Source: Oceanococcus sp051252075 (GTDB lineage: Bacteria; Pseudomonadota; Gammaproteobacteria; Nevskiales; Oceanococcaceae). From it: a stretch of DNA of 64,000 bases. Where the stretch lies: assembly GCA_051252075.1 (NCBI GenBank), contig JBPOFU010000001.1, forward strand, positions 62,001-126,000. The letters run 5' to 3'. Position numbers and translations under genes: made by a program. This document shows positions 8,221 to 16,776 of the stretch, one piece after another (position 1 is the stretch's first letter; the number at the start of each line of letters is the position of its first letter). Below the pieces are notes generated by a model. That model saw nothing but the letters and a program-made list of their open reading frames with translations, had not been told where the DNA came from and did not search any database.

Positions 8221-9951
8221 TTATTCCGTAGTTTGTGGCCTCGCTTGCAACTGTTGCTCGGCAGCGAATGTGGTCAGATGCACTCTGTGCTTGCCTAAAG
8301 CACGCATAAGGGCGGACGAATTCAAACGATCCATAACCGGCCCTTTCACTTCTGCCAAATGCAGCTCAACACCGGCAGCCAACAGGTTTTGCTCTAGGCT
8401 TTCCAGCATTTCTAGCGCGCTGCTGTCGATGTAACTGACCGCGGACAAAACCAGTACCAGATAGTGCGCATCGCGGGCCTCCGCCACGTGCTCCATAGCA
8501 TAAGCATCCACTGCGTCGACATTGGCGAAATAGAGATTTTCATCAATGCGCAGCAACAAGGTATGGCCATGCGTTTCCACCGAGTGGCGACTGATATTGC
8601 GGTAATGCTCGGTGCCAGGCACGCGCCCGATTACCGCCATATGCGGCCTACTGGTGCGCCACAAGTAAAGCCCCAAAGACAAGGCGATGCCCGTTAACAA
8701 GCCGAATTCTAAGCCCGCTCCAAGCACACAAATCAGCGTGACAAGCAGGGCAGCACCATCGGCCTTGTCATAAGACCAAACGCGCCATGCCGCAGGCAGG
8801 TCCACCAGTTTGGCAACAGCAACAACAATAATACCGGCCAGCACTGCTTTCGGCAGATAGGCGAACCAGCCCGAGAGAAAGAGCGCGACCATTGCAACCA
8901 AGGCGGCGCTGACGATGGCCGCAAACTGCGTGCGCGCGCCGGCCTCAAAGTTCACCACCGAGCGAGAAAAACCACCAGCAACGGGCATGCCACCAAATAT
9001 TGCCGCGGCCGTGTTCGCCGCACCCAAGGCAATCAATTCTTGGTTTGCATCTAGGCGCTGGCGGCGCCGTGCGGCCAAGGCTTTAGCCACAGATATACTT
9101 TCAACATAGCCCACCAATGCAATCAACAAAGCCGAAGGAAACAGCTCCAACCAGCCAGGTGCAGATAGAAAGCCCCAGCCGGGCAAGGGCAAACCTGCAG
9201 GAATAGCCCCAACAACCGCCAAACCGGCACGCTCGGAAACGCCCAGCTGCGTGACCAAGACCACACCCCCAACAACAACCAACAAGGGCATGCAACGCGA
9301 AACAAGTGCCGCGCTACGCTCGCTCACCCCCATGCGTCGCAGCAATAGGCGTAAAGGTTGATTGGCCAATAACAGTACCAGCACAGCACTGATGCCAATC
9401 GCAATGGTGAGGGGCTCGATATGCCAATCCCCCTGTAGCAGTTGGCCCCAAATTGGGGCATCGCCGACTGACGCCAGGGTCAGCCCGCTTAAATGCTCAA
9501 GCTGACTGAGAATTATCAGCAGCGCTGCGCCACTGGTAAAACCCGACAAAACGGGGTGGCTGATAAAACCCACCATGCTGCCCATTCCCGCCAGCCCCAG
9601 CAGCAGCAGAATCAAACCAATTTCTAGCGCAAGCACCAAAGCGCCCGTCAAATACAGCTCAGGATCACCTGAGGCATAGCCCGAAAGTGCAGTCGCAACC
9701 ATCAGTGCGGCGACCGCAACGGGGCCCACGGCCAACACGCGGCTACTGCCTAAGAAAGCATAGACCAGCGGCGGAATAATGGAGGCGTACAAGCCCATTT
9801 GTGCGGGCAAGCCCGCAAGCAATGCATAGGCCATACCCTGTGGAATGAGCAAAACAGCGGTGATACCGCCAGCAAGAATGTCGTCTATCCAATCGCTGCG
9901 GCGAGATGCCCTTAAGTGCTCTAGCAACGGCAAAAGAGTCGATTTACGCAT
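8221..9951 (-). CDS. SulP/SLC26 family inorganic anion transporter with STAS domain
   Basis: 576 residues. The N-terminal two thirds hold about 12 membrane segments with the SulP signature near residues 33-60 (IPQGMAYALLAGLPAQMGLYAS). The C-terminal cytoplasmic STAS domain (about 445-560) has the YIDSSALEMLESL element. Family members carry sulfate, bicarbonate, dicarboxylates or other anions, often with Na+ or H+. The gene is 14 nt downstream of the persulfide-dioxygenase-like gene, so the two are probably one transcript. Export of sulfite or thiosulfate, or sulfate uptake, would fit that pairing, but the substrate cannot be read from sequence. Confidence 0.9.
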   Translation of the reverse strand: MRKSTLLPLLEHLRASRRSDWIDDILAGGITAVLLIPQGMAYALLAGLPAQMGLYASIIPPLVYAFLGSSRVLAVGPVAVAALMVATALSGYASGDPELYLTGALVLALEIGLILLLLGLAGMGSMVGFISHPVLSGFTSGAALLIILSQLEHLSGLTLASVGDAPIWGQLLQGDWHIEPLTIAIGISAVLVLLLANQPLRLLLRRMGVSERSAALVSRCMPLLVVVGGVVLVTQLGVSERAGLAVVGAIPAGLPLPGWGFLSAPGWLELFPSALLIALVGYVESISVAKALAARRRQRLDANQELIALGAANTAAAIFGGMPVAGGFSRSVVNFEAGARTQFAAIVSAALVAMVALFLSGWFAYLPKAVLAGIIVVAVAKLVDLPAAWRVWSYDKADGAALLVTLICVLGAGLEFGLLTGIALSLGLYLWRTSRPHMAVIGRVPGTEHYRNISRHSVETHGHTLLLRIDENLYFANVDAVDAYAMEHVAEARDAHYLVLVLSAVSYIDSSALEMLESLEQNLLAAGVELHLAEVKGPVMDRLNSSALMRALGKHRVHLTTFAAEQQLQARPQTTE

Positions 9952-9965
9952 AATTGCTGGCGCGC

Positions 9966-10658
9966 CTAGCGGCCGCAGCTCAAATTGGCCGGCACCGCTA
10001 TATCCATCAATTTGGGGTTGGGCAAATTCAGGTTCTGCATGATCTCCACATACTCGTCTTCGCTTTTGCCCGCCAAACGAGGATTGAAGTGCATTTCTTC
10101 GTATATAGAAGAAACCGTCATGCCTTTGTAATCATGCCCGGGATACACCAAGGTCTCTTGCGGCAAGCTGAACAGCGTGTTGGTAATCGAGTTCCAGCTC
10201 AAGCGCGGATCACCACCTTGGAAATCAGTACGACCGCTGCCGCGAATGAGCAATACGTCGCCGGTAAAAACGGCCGCCAAGTTAGGATTCTGCAGATGGA
10301 AGCTAAACGACTCATTGGTATGGCCTGGGGTAAACAGCGCACGCAATTTCAGGCCATCGATATCCAGCACGTCGTCATGCCTTACATGTGCGGATACGCA
10401 TTCGGCTTTGGTGAATTCGCCCATGACCGTGATGCATTCTGTGGCATCCCGCAGATCACCCAAGGCGGTGACATGATCAGCATGGGTATGGGTATCGATA
10501 GCGCGGACCAACTTCAGATCCAGCTGCTCAATAAGACCCAGATAAACCGGCGTCTGCTGTTTGACCGGGTCAATGATCAAGGCCTCTCGGCCACACCCAG
10601 AAGCGAGCAAGTAGGTATAGGTGCTTGAGGCACTATCAAACAATTGGCGGAACAACAT
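9966..10658 (-). CDS. MBL-fold persulfide dioxygenase (ETHE1)-like enzyme
   Basis: 230 residues, single metallo-beta-lactamase domain. The metal motif THTHADH occupies residues 56-62 (His57, His59, Asp61, His62). Further ligands are in the FTPGHTNES and VFTGDVLLIRG segments, and the C-terminal YPGHDYKG is typical of ETHE1-type enzymes. These use one iron to oxidise glutathione persulfide to sulfite with O2, in sulfide detoxification. The ribosome site AAAGGGG precedes the ATG. It leads the SulP gene and is near YeeE/YedE genes, supporting a sulfide/persulfide role. A generic hydroxyacylglutathione hydrolase is less likely because the DYKG pattern and length fit ETHE1 better. Confidence 0.85.
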   Translation of the reverse strand: MLFRQLFDSASSTYTYLLASGCGREALIIDPVKQQTPVYLGLIEQLDLKLVRAIDTHTHADHVTALGDLRDATECITVMGEFTKAECVSAHVRHDDVLDIDGLKLRALFTPGHTNESFSFHLQNPNLAAVFTGDVLLIRGSGRTDFQGGDPRLSWNSITNTLFSLPQETLVYPGHDYKGMTVSSIYEEMHFNPRLAGKSEDEYVEIMQNLNLPNPKLMDIAVPANLSCGR

Positions 10659-10731
10659 CGGCGCCCCTTTATTCAGATTGGGAATATGTTAATAACTGAA
10701 GTATATATCTTTATGCTCAAACCCACCAAAA

Positions 10732-11757
10732 TCACTGCGAATAGACATGCCTAACCCGCGCTTGAATCCGACAAAGCAAGTCGTAACTAATGCTGCCTAT
10801 CTTTTCAGCCACCTCATCAACGGCAATCTGATCGCCCCAGAGCTCAACCTCATCGCCCACGGTCACCGCAGCCAATTCCGATACATCCACTGCCAACATG
10901 TCCATAGAAACACGGCCCACTACACTAACGCGCCGTCCACTCAGGGCCACTTCCAAATCAGCGCGCTCAGCGCGTGGATAGCCATCGCCATAACCGATGC
11001 CCACGGTCGCTATACGCGCTGATTGCTGAGCAATCCATTGCCGCCCATAGCCCACAGCATCACCAGCGCCTATGCTGTTGACGCTCAATACACGCGCCTT
11101 TAATCGCATCACCGGCCGCAAATCCAACGCGGGGCCCTGCTGCATAGGGTTCGATCCATACAACATGATGCCTGGACGCACCCAATCCCGGTGCGCTTGC
11201 GGATAGGCGATAACGCCTGCGGAGTTAGCCAATGACTGTGGGTAGTTGGGCAGCCGCTTTAGCACCGTATCGAATTGATGCAGCTGCTGCACAGTGGGCG
11301 CCTGATCAGCTTCGTCGGCGCTGGAAAAGTGGCTCATCAGCACCGGCAGCTCACTACGCTGACACAACAGCTTGGCCAGCTCTATAAAACGAGCTTGAGA
11401 AAAACCCAAGCGATTCATGCCCGTGTTCAGCTTCAACCAAATTGCCGGCAAAACTGGCATATCTGAGAGTAACTGCCAAACAGCCTCTTCATGTAAAACT
11501 ATGGCAACACCCTGATGCTGACACCATTGCAAGGCTTCGTGATCCAAGCAAGACGCGGTTAGCAATATAGGTAAGCTTGGATAGGCTAGGCGTAATTTTT
11601 CGGCCTGGTCTAAACGCGCCACGGCCACGCCATCCACTTGATCAAGCAAAGCACCCGCACAGGCCAGCAAGCCATGGCCATAGGCATCGGCCTTGAGCAT
11701 TGCCATAAGCTTGGAGTTCGGAGCAAGCTTACGCACCACCGTTGCATTGTGACGCAA
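10732..11757 (-). CDS. alr: Alanine racemase; 5' end disrupted or non-canonical
   Basis: PLP-dependent L/D-alanine racemase for peptidoglycan. The catalytic lysine lies in KADAYGHG and the second-base tyrosine in GYGDGYPR. The only canonical in-frame start is the TTG at 11757, but it lies inside the conserved N-terminal block: the same frame reads AEIDLAALRHN, beginning seven codons upstream of the TTG. In-frame codons continue back to a TAG near 11867 with no ATG, GTG or TTG. Adding one G in the CGGCTT stretch (plus strand 11781-11786) would join ATGs at 11813/11819 to TRAWAEIDL, a normal Alr start. So this is either a sequencing error, a real frameshift, or initiation at an ATT codon. The rest is intact at 341 residues. 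Confidence 0.88.
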   Translation of the reverse strand: MRHNATVVRKLAPNSKLMAMLKADAYGHGLLACAGALLDQVDGVAVARLDQAEKLRLAYPSLPILLTASCLDHEALQWCQHQGVAIVLHEEAVWQLLSDMPVLPAIWLKLNTGMNRLGFSQARFIELAKLLCQRSELPVLMSHFSSADEADQAPTVQQLHQFDTVLKRLPNYPQSLANSAGVIAYPQAHRDWVRPGIMLYGSNPMQQGPALDLRPVMRLKARVLSVNSIGAGDAVGYGRQWIAQQSARIATVGIGYGDGYPRAERADLEVALSGRRVSVVGRVSMDMLAVDVSELAAVTVGDEVELWGDQIAVDEVAEKIGSISYDLLCRIQARVRHVYSQ

Positions 11758-11938
11758 GGCGGCCAGATCGATTTCGGCCCAAGCCGTGTCGAGAATGCGA
11801 GAAATAATGACATACCCATATACAAGGGAAACGCCATTTTGGCACCGACTTCGAAGCCGCGCCTATGAATTTGTCGAAAGCGCCTATTGGCGTATGGCCA
11901 AGCACGCACGTCATGGACGCTAAAACCAAGGTAAGCGT

Positions 11939-13021
11939 TTGAACGCGAAACCCATAGCGGCAAAGCGCTGGCTCAATTGGCCCAGTGGTGATAGCTGTGA
12001 TATCAGCATCGTTGGCGATGGGATTGCTGGAGCATGCTTGGCCAGACAACTCGCAGAACTGGGCTTGCAAGTGCGCCTATTTGGTACCAAGCAGGGCAGC
12101 TCTCACAACATCCCTCAATTGCTGATACGCGCCTATCCAGAAAAGACGGCCAGCACTAGCCATCGTTTATACCAATGTGCATTTGAGCAAGCCAAGGCGT
12201 TTTATCAACTCTATTGCTCTGAACAGTATCAACAGCTAACGCTGATGACGCCGCAGGGCCCACAACACATCGCTTGCTTAGACGCGGCAGCCGCCATCGC
12301 GGTGCTTAGGCAACACAAAAATATCTCATACCACGAGTCCGAGCTTCGCAACATCCAACAATACCCTGACCAGAGCTGGCAGATGCAGGACGATCATGGC
12401 CAGCTTAGCCATTGCCAAACGCTATTGTTGTGCACCGCAGACATAGCCGATACCCTCGATCTTGCATTGCCAATCAGCCCCTGCGCCGGCCAAGTCATCC
12501 ATGTCGATGTTGCCCTGAAGCAAGGCTTTGCTGATGGCGTTCATGCGCTACCGCTAGGGCCACGCACGCAAATTGGCTCCAGCTATCGGCCGGGAGAAAG
12601 TGATATCAGCATTCGCAACAAGGACAGTGCGGCCTTGCTGCAAAATGCCTCGCAACTTTGCGAGAACATTGAGTCTAAGGCCATCATCCTGGCCAGCTAT
12701 GCGGCCAACCGCAGCACCAGTGCAGACCACCTGCCCTTGATTGGTCCAGCGCCTGATTTGCAACATTGGGCCACGCTGCAACAGCAGCACGAACGCCAAC
12801 GCAGCCCAGCCAAAAAGCCGCAAGCTCCTTTGCTAACAGGGCTTTGGCTGAATCTAGCGCACGGCTCACGTGGCGGCACGATGGCGCCGTTGGCCGCACA
12901 GCTACTGAGCGCGGCCTTGCAAAATCGCTCCCTACCACTGGAAAACGACTTGCTCGATGCCATTCATCCCGGCCGCTTTGCCACCCGCGAAACTCGTCGA
13001 AGGGCTGAGCCAGAGAAGTAA
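11939..13021 (+). CDS. Stand-alone MnmC C-terminal-type FAD oxidoreductase
   Basis: 360 residues. The FAD-binding Rossmann motif GDGIAGACLARQLA is near residue 26, and the C-terminal motif LNLAHGSRGGTMAPLAAQLL (about 306-325) followed by a P-RF--R ending is characteristic of the MnmC oxidoreductase domain. That enzyme removes the carboxymethyl group of cmnm5s2U at tRNA wobble position 34. In E. coli it is fused to a methyltransferase; here that domain is absent. The start is TTG at 11939, forced by an in-frame TAA at 11921, with AAGG upstream. It is divergent from alr. A DadA-like amino-acid oxidase role is the main alternative. Confidence 0.75.
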   Translation: MNAKPIAAKRWLNWPSGDSCDISIVGDGIAGACLARQLAELGLQVRLFGTKQGSSHNIPQLLIRAYPEKTASTSHRLYQCAFEQAKAFYQLYCSEQYQQLTLMTPQGPQHIACLDAAAAIAVLRQHKNISYHESELRNIQQYPDQSWQMQDDHGQLSHCQTLLLCTADIADTLDLALPISPCAGQVIHVDVALKQGFADGVHALPLGPRTQIGSSYRPGESDISIRNKDSAALLQNASQLCENIESKAIILASYAANRSTSADHLPLIGPAPDLQHWATLQQQHERQRSPAKKPQAPLLTGLWLNLAHGSRGGTMAPLAAQLLSAALQNRSLPLENDLLDAIHPGRFATRETRRRAEPEK

Positions 13022-13043
13022 GGTTCAGCCTTAACTTGCAGAC

Positions 13044-15026
13044 TTACAGATGCGAGCCGCGCAGCAAGTAAGCCAAGGCCATGCCTTCACGACTGAGCTT
13101 CTCATCCGGCTTCACGCCTTTGGCGGCGATAGACGACGGGAAGAGCTGGAACGCCCGAGACAGCAAGGCATCATTCAAACGCGGCCACACTGCGTAACTC
13201 AATTCAGCCGCCTGACCCAGTACCGTTTTCACGCGCTTGGTGCGATTCACCGCCGCGTTGAGCACCAAGTCCGAAGCGTCGTCCACAGACCATGCCGGAG
13301 CAAAGTCATACAGCTTGGTGGGGGCAATCATCGGCGTACGCACCAAAGGCATGTAAATCGTGCTGACATCCACGTTGTGCGCCTTGACCTCTGCCGACAA
13401 GCAACGCGAGTACGCATCCAAGGCTGACTTGGATGCCACATAAGCGGAAAAGCGCGCAGCATTGGATAAGCAGCCAATACTGGAAATATTGATGATCTGG
13501 CCTTCGCGATTTTCCACCATGGAGGGCAGCAAATTCATAATCAAGCGTATGCATCCAAAGTAGTTGAGCTGCATGGTGCGCTCGAAATCATGAAAGCGAT
13601 CCAAAGATTCCAGTACCGCGCGGCGAATCGAACGACCGGCGTTATTCACCAGTATGTCCACCCTGCCCAAATCTTTCAGCACAGTCGCAGCCAAGGCATC
13701 AATGGAGTCGAGATCATTCAGATCGCAAGTGTAGTAGTGCGCGTCGCCACCCTTTCTGCGTATGGTTTCGGCTACCTCCGACAAGGTATCAGCACTGCGC
13801 GCCACCAATACGACAGTCGCGCCATTGGCGGCAAATTTCTTAGCGGTTTCTAAACCGATGCCACTGGAGGCTCCTGTCACCAAGACCACCTTGCCACCCA
13901 CTCTTGCCACCGCACGGCGCTCCGCACGCGGGTAGTCGATATGAGTTTCCCAATAATTCCACAGCTTTTCCGCGTAGTCTTTCAGCAACGGGCAACGCAC
14001 ATCGGTATCCGCCAACGCCGCGCGCGTTTGGGTATCTTCAAACACCGCCTTGTTGGTGACATAACCCAAGGCCGACACCGGTATCCCTATCGCTTTGGAC
14101 ATCTGCCGTACGGCCATATCCAGTGGCAATACTTTTGCGGTTTCGCGAAACGCTCCGGGCACCACCTTCGGCAACTCTGGCATCGCGTATTTCTTGGCGA
14201 AACCGGGACCATGAGCGGCATCAAACATGACCTCCAACACGCGGCCTATGGAATCTTGTGGGCGCTGTATCAAATGAAAGGCTTTGCCATCCAAATCAGG
14301 CTTATGAGCAATCGCAACCATGGCGTCGGCTACGTAATCCACCGGCGCGACGGGAAACTTGCCACCTTCGATTCCTAACAACGGCAACCACTTCGGCACC
14401 TTGTTGCGAATTTGCTTAATGATGGGGAACAGATAATACGGCCCATCCACCTTGTCCATTTCGCCGGTATCAGAACTGCCGACCACCGCACCAGGGCGAT
14501 ACACGCGCCATGGCACTTGGCATTCTTCGCGAACAATGGCCTCAGATTGATACTTGGTGCGGAAATAAGGGTGAGATGTATCTTGCCCCTCGTCGAACAT
14601 TTTCTCCGAAAAGTTGCCTACCCAATCCCCACCTGCAACAGCAACTGAACTCACATGTTGCAAGCTCACATCACCACCTAAGCCGTTGACGAAATCAACC
14701 AGATTACGGGTGCCTTCATTATTAATGCGATCACCGGTTTCATCGTCCATGTTCATGTCATAGACGGCGGCAAGGTGATACACCTGATCAATCTTGCCTT
14801 TGAGTTTTTTCTGGGTAGCCGGATCAACCAAACCGGGCTGCGTAACATCGCCCCAAACAGCAATCAAGGCTTTATCGCTTGCACCTAGCTTGCTCTTAAT
14901 CTGCTCAAACTTGTCTTTCGACGATGGCCGCACCAAGGCGTACACCACAGCATCTTTTTTTTGCAGCAAGCGCTCAACAACAAAACGACCTATAAAACCG
15001 GTTGCACCGGTTACGAAGTAGTTCAT
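13044..15026 (-). CDS. Two-domain fatty acyl-CoA reductase (Maqu_2507-like SDR)
   Basis: 660 residues from the ATG at 15026, which follows a strong GGGAGGGG site. The N-terminal half (1-370) is an extended SDR/male-sterility domain with TGATGFIG (6-13) and a YRPG segment; the C-terminal half (about 380-640) is a classical SDR with TGASSGIG and a Y-x-x-x-K site in AYVASKSALDA. Length, domain order and many conserved blocks match the Marinobacter fatty acyl-CoA reductase that converts acyl-CoA through aldehyde to alcohol, using NADPH, for wax ester synthesis. AraC and FabR-like regulator genes lie directly upstream on the same strand. A wax synthase is not in this window. Aldehyde-only reduction remains possible. 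Confidence 0.87.
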   Translation of the reverse strand: MNYFVTGATGFIGRFVVERLLQKKDAVVYALVRPSSKDKFEQIKSKLGASDKALIAVWGDVTQPGLVDPATQKKLKGKIDQVYHLAAVYDMNMDDETGDRINNEGTRNLVDFVNGLGGDVSLQHVSSVAVAGGDWVGNFSEKMFDEGQDTSHPYFRTKYQSEAIVREECQVPWRVYRPGAVVGSSDTGEMDKVDGPYYLFPIIKQIRNKVPKWLPLLGIEGGKFPVAPVDYVADAMVAIAHKPDLDGKAFHLIQRPQDSIGRVLEVMFDAAHGPGFAKKYAMPELPKVVPGAFRETAKVLPLDMAVRQMSKAIGIPVSALGYVTNKAVFEDTQTRAALADTDVRCPLLKDYAEKLWNYWETHIDYPRAERRAVARVGGKVVLVTGASSGIGLETAKKFAANGATVVLVARSADTLSEVAETIRRKGGDAHYYTCDLNDLDSIDALAATVLKDLGRVDILVNNAGRSIRRAVLESLDRFHDFERTMQLNYFGCIRLIMNLLPSMVENREGQIINISSIGCLSNAARFSAYVASKSALDAYSRCLSAEVKAHNVDVSTIYMPLVRTPMIAPTKLYDFAPAWSVDDASDLVLNAAVNRTKRVKTVLGQAAELSYAVWPRLNDALLSRAFQLFPSSIAAKGVKPDEKLSREGMALAYLLRGSHL

Positions 15027-15079
15027 GTCCCCTCCCAAATTCAGTAACGTGGAATATGGGTCAGCATGCTACCCCGTGT

Positions 15080-15922
15080 TTAACACAGCGTCTTGTCCCT
15101 AGCGCTTGTATCAACCGCTTGTGGCCTTGCGTCTACTTCAGCAAACAAGCTCACACGCGCATTATCCAGAGCCCGTGATGGAGATAAGCCGAACATATCG
15201 TTTGCAGCATGATTGGCATGTGCCAAATCATGGAAGCCCGCGGCATGCGCTGCGTCTGTCAGTGTCATACCTGGACGCCAGTGCAAGATTGTTTTCCAGG
15301 CCGCACTCCAACGCGCATACTGCGGCAAATTACATGCCAATTCTCGCCGCACTAAACTGCGTAAACGGGACTCGGACAAATCCACATTTTTAGCTACCGC
15401 AGCAATGGACACTTCATCCAGAGCGGCCTGGTCAATTAACGACAGGGCATTCAAAACCCGATGATCACAGGCCGGCAAAACATCCTCAGCCAATAGGGCG
15501 TGGCAGACGGACTGATGCAAGGAGCGCGCTTGCTCCAAGGTCATACACTCGGCCGTATCGACGGTTTGTAATTGCTGCTGAATGCGTAGCAACTGTGCGG
15601 CTGGCAGCAGCTGCACCGGCTTACGCTCTAGCCATTCCAGCAAGCCCCGATGAATTTTTGTTCCCGGCGCCACATCGAAAATCCAGCACGCTTCGGACCA
15701 GTTCGAACCTAGAAATTGCAGCTGACTACGCGAGGCCAAAGGCCCCAACACCAAACCACGGCAAGATGCTACACCGTGGTTTTCTATGTTGATGCTGAAT
15801 TCACCGCGACCAGCCACAATAATGCTGATCGCGGCCCGGCGATAACTGCGTGGAGACGCATAGTCATAGCTGCGCAAGACGAATTCGCGCGGCCAGTAGT
15901 AAACCTGAGTTGCGGCAGGCAC
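15080..15922 (-). CDS. AraC-family transcriptional regulator
   Basis: About 280 residues from a GTG at 15922, 7 nt after the stop of the FabR-like gene; a TTG at 15970 would overlap that gene by 41 nt. Neither start has a clear ribosome site. The N-terminal part looks like a cupin-type ligand domain. The C-terminal part (about 180-270) contains two helix-turn-helix units, with the ARWSAAWKTILHW and AAHAAGFHDLAHANHAANDMFGLSPS segments typical of AraC. It lies between a FabR-like gene and the acyl-CoA reductase gene, so control of fatty alcohol or lipid metabolism is a plausible inference. Confidence 0.85.
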   Translation of the reverse strand: MPAATQVYYWPREFVLRSYDYASPRSYRRAAISIIVAGRGEFSINIENHGVASCRGLVLGPLASRSQLQFLGSNWSEACWIFDVAPGTKIHRGLLEWLERKPVQLLPAAQLLRIQQQLQTVDTAECMTLEQARSLHQSVCHALLAEDVLPACDHRVLNALSLIDQAALDEVSIAAVAKNVDLSESRLRSLVRRELACNLPQYARWSAAWKTILHWRPGMTLTDAAHAAGFHDLAHANHAANDMFGLSPSRALDNARVSLFAEVDARPQAVDTSARDKTLC

Positions 15923-15929
15923 AGCGATG

Positions 15930-16580
15930 TTAGTCGGCGTCGGTCTTGGAGCGCCAGGCCGGTGTGCCAAGCAAGATAAGCCGCAGTTGTTTTTCTGCCA
16001 CGCGGATCAACTCCGAATCATCTTTTTCACGCCGCCGGTTGATCAATACCAATTCAACAATGCCGGTCATGGCATTGATCATCAGCCCCGCAATCATGTT
16101 GAGATCTTCAGTAGACCATTGGTTCAGCACCGGGAAACGCCCCAAATCCGTGGCCAATTCGCTCTGCAGCAAGCGCACTTCGGTACGGATTTCCTCTCGT
16201 ATGGCGGCCACTCCGCCAAAACGTTCGCGCGCGAGAAACTGAAAATGCCGCCTATGCGCACGGACATAGGTGACAAAGGTTTCGACTGAACGGCGAATGC
16301 GGTCATCGGTTTGTACCGGCGCCTGGCGCGCGACTTTCAACAGCTCGCGCAGGGTGCGGAAAGAGTCGTCCACCAATTCCAGCCCCAAGGACTCCATATC
16401 AGAGAAGTGGCGGTAAAACGTGGTTGGAACCACCCCAACTTCACGAGTAATTTCGCGCAGACTCAAGCCATCAAAGCTGTTATCTCGATCTATCAACTCC
16501 AAAGCAGCATCGCGCAAGGCTTGACGGGTATTTACCGACTTCTCACGTTTTGTTCGATGTGTTTTTTGTGGCCGCCCCAT
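15930..16580 (-). CDS. TetR-family regulator of the FabR/DesT type
   Basis: 216 residues. The N-terminal helix-turn-helix (about 20-65) contains the FabR-like LSLREITREVGVVPTTFYRHF segment and is followed by the ligand-binding part with FLARERFGG, also conserved in FabR. FabR and DesT sense the ratio of saturated to unsaturated acyl thioesters and repress unsaturated fatty acid genes. A charged leader of about 15 residues precedes the DNA-binding domain. The gene heads a three-gene run (this gene, AraC, fatty acyl-CoA reductase), so regulation of acyl-CoA reduction or fatty acid composition is inferred. The operator was not identified. Confidence 0.87.
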   Translation of the reverse strand: MGRPQKTHRTKREKSVNTRQALRDAALELIDRDNSFDGLSLREITREVGVVPTTFYRHFSDMESLGLELVDDSFRTLRELLKVARQAPVQTDDRIRRSVETFVTYVRAHRRHFQFLARERFGGVAAIREEIRTEVRLLQSELATDLGRFPVLNQWSTEDLNMIAGLMINAMTGIVELVLINRRREKDDSELIRVAEKQLRLILLGTPAWRSKTDAD

Positions 16581-16776
16581 ATCTATGATTGTTCACAAAC
16601 AAAGGCTCAATATGCCCGATAACGCCACCCTGTCAACCGTCCGTACCGTGAAATGCCCGCAAGCTTGGTCTCAGGCCTAAGCAGACTTAGCAAGCCAGTC
16701 GACCGCTCAGCTCGATGACTTGCCACTTTGTGCACAAGTGTTGACATACTGGCCCCAATGCGGGCAGGATACGGCT

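Noticed and set aside
9954..10628. Open frame of 224 codons on the + strand
   Set aside because: It lies fully opposite the ETHE1-like MBL gene, which has clear metal motifs; the + frame has no family features.
10675..10715. AT-rich near-palindrome (ATAT...TATAT) upstream of the persulfide dioxygenase gene as a BigR/ArsR operator
   Set aside because: The match is weak and no BigR-type regulator gene is in the window.
13941..14378. Open frame of 145 codons on the + strand
   Set aside because: Shadow of the acyl-CoA reductase gene.
16741..16776. TTGACA hexamer before the lipase-like gene as a sigma-70 promoter
   Set aside because: No acceptable -10 box at 16-18 nt spacing, and it would leave almost no leader before the ATG at 16777.
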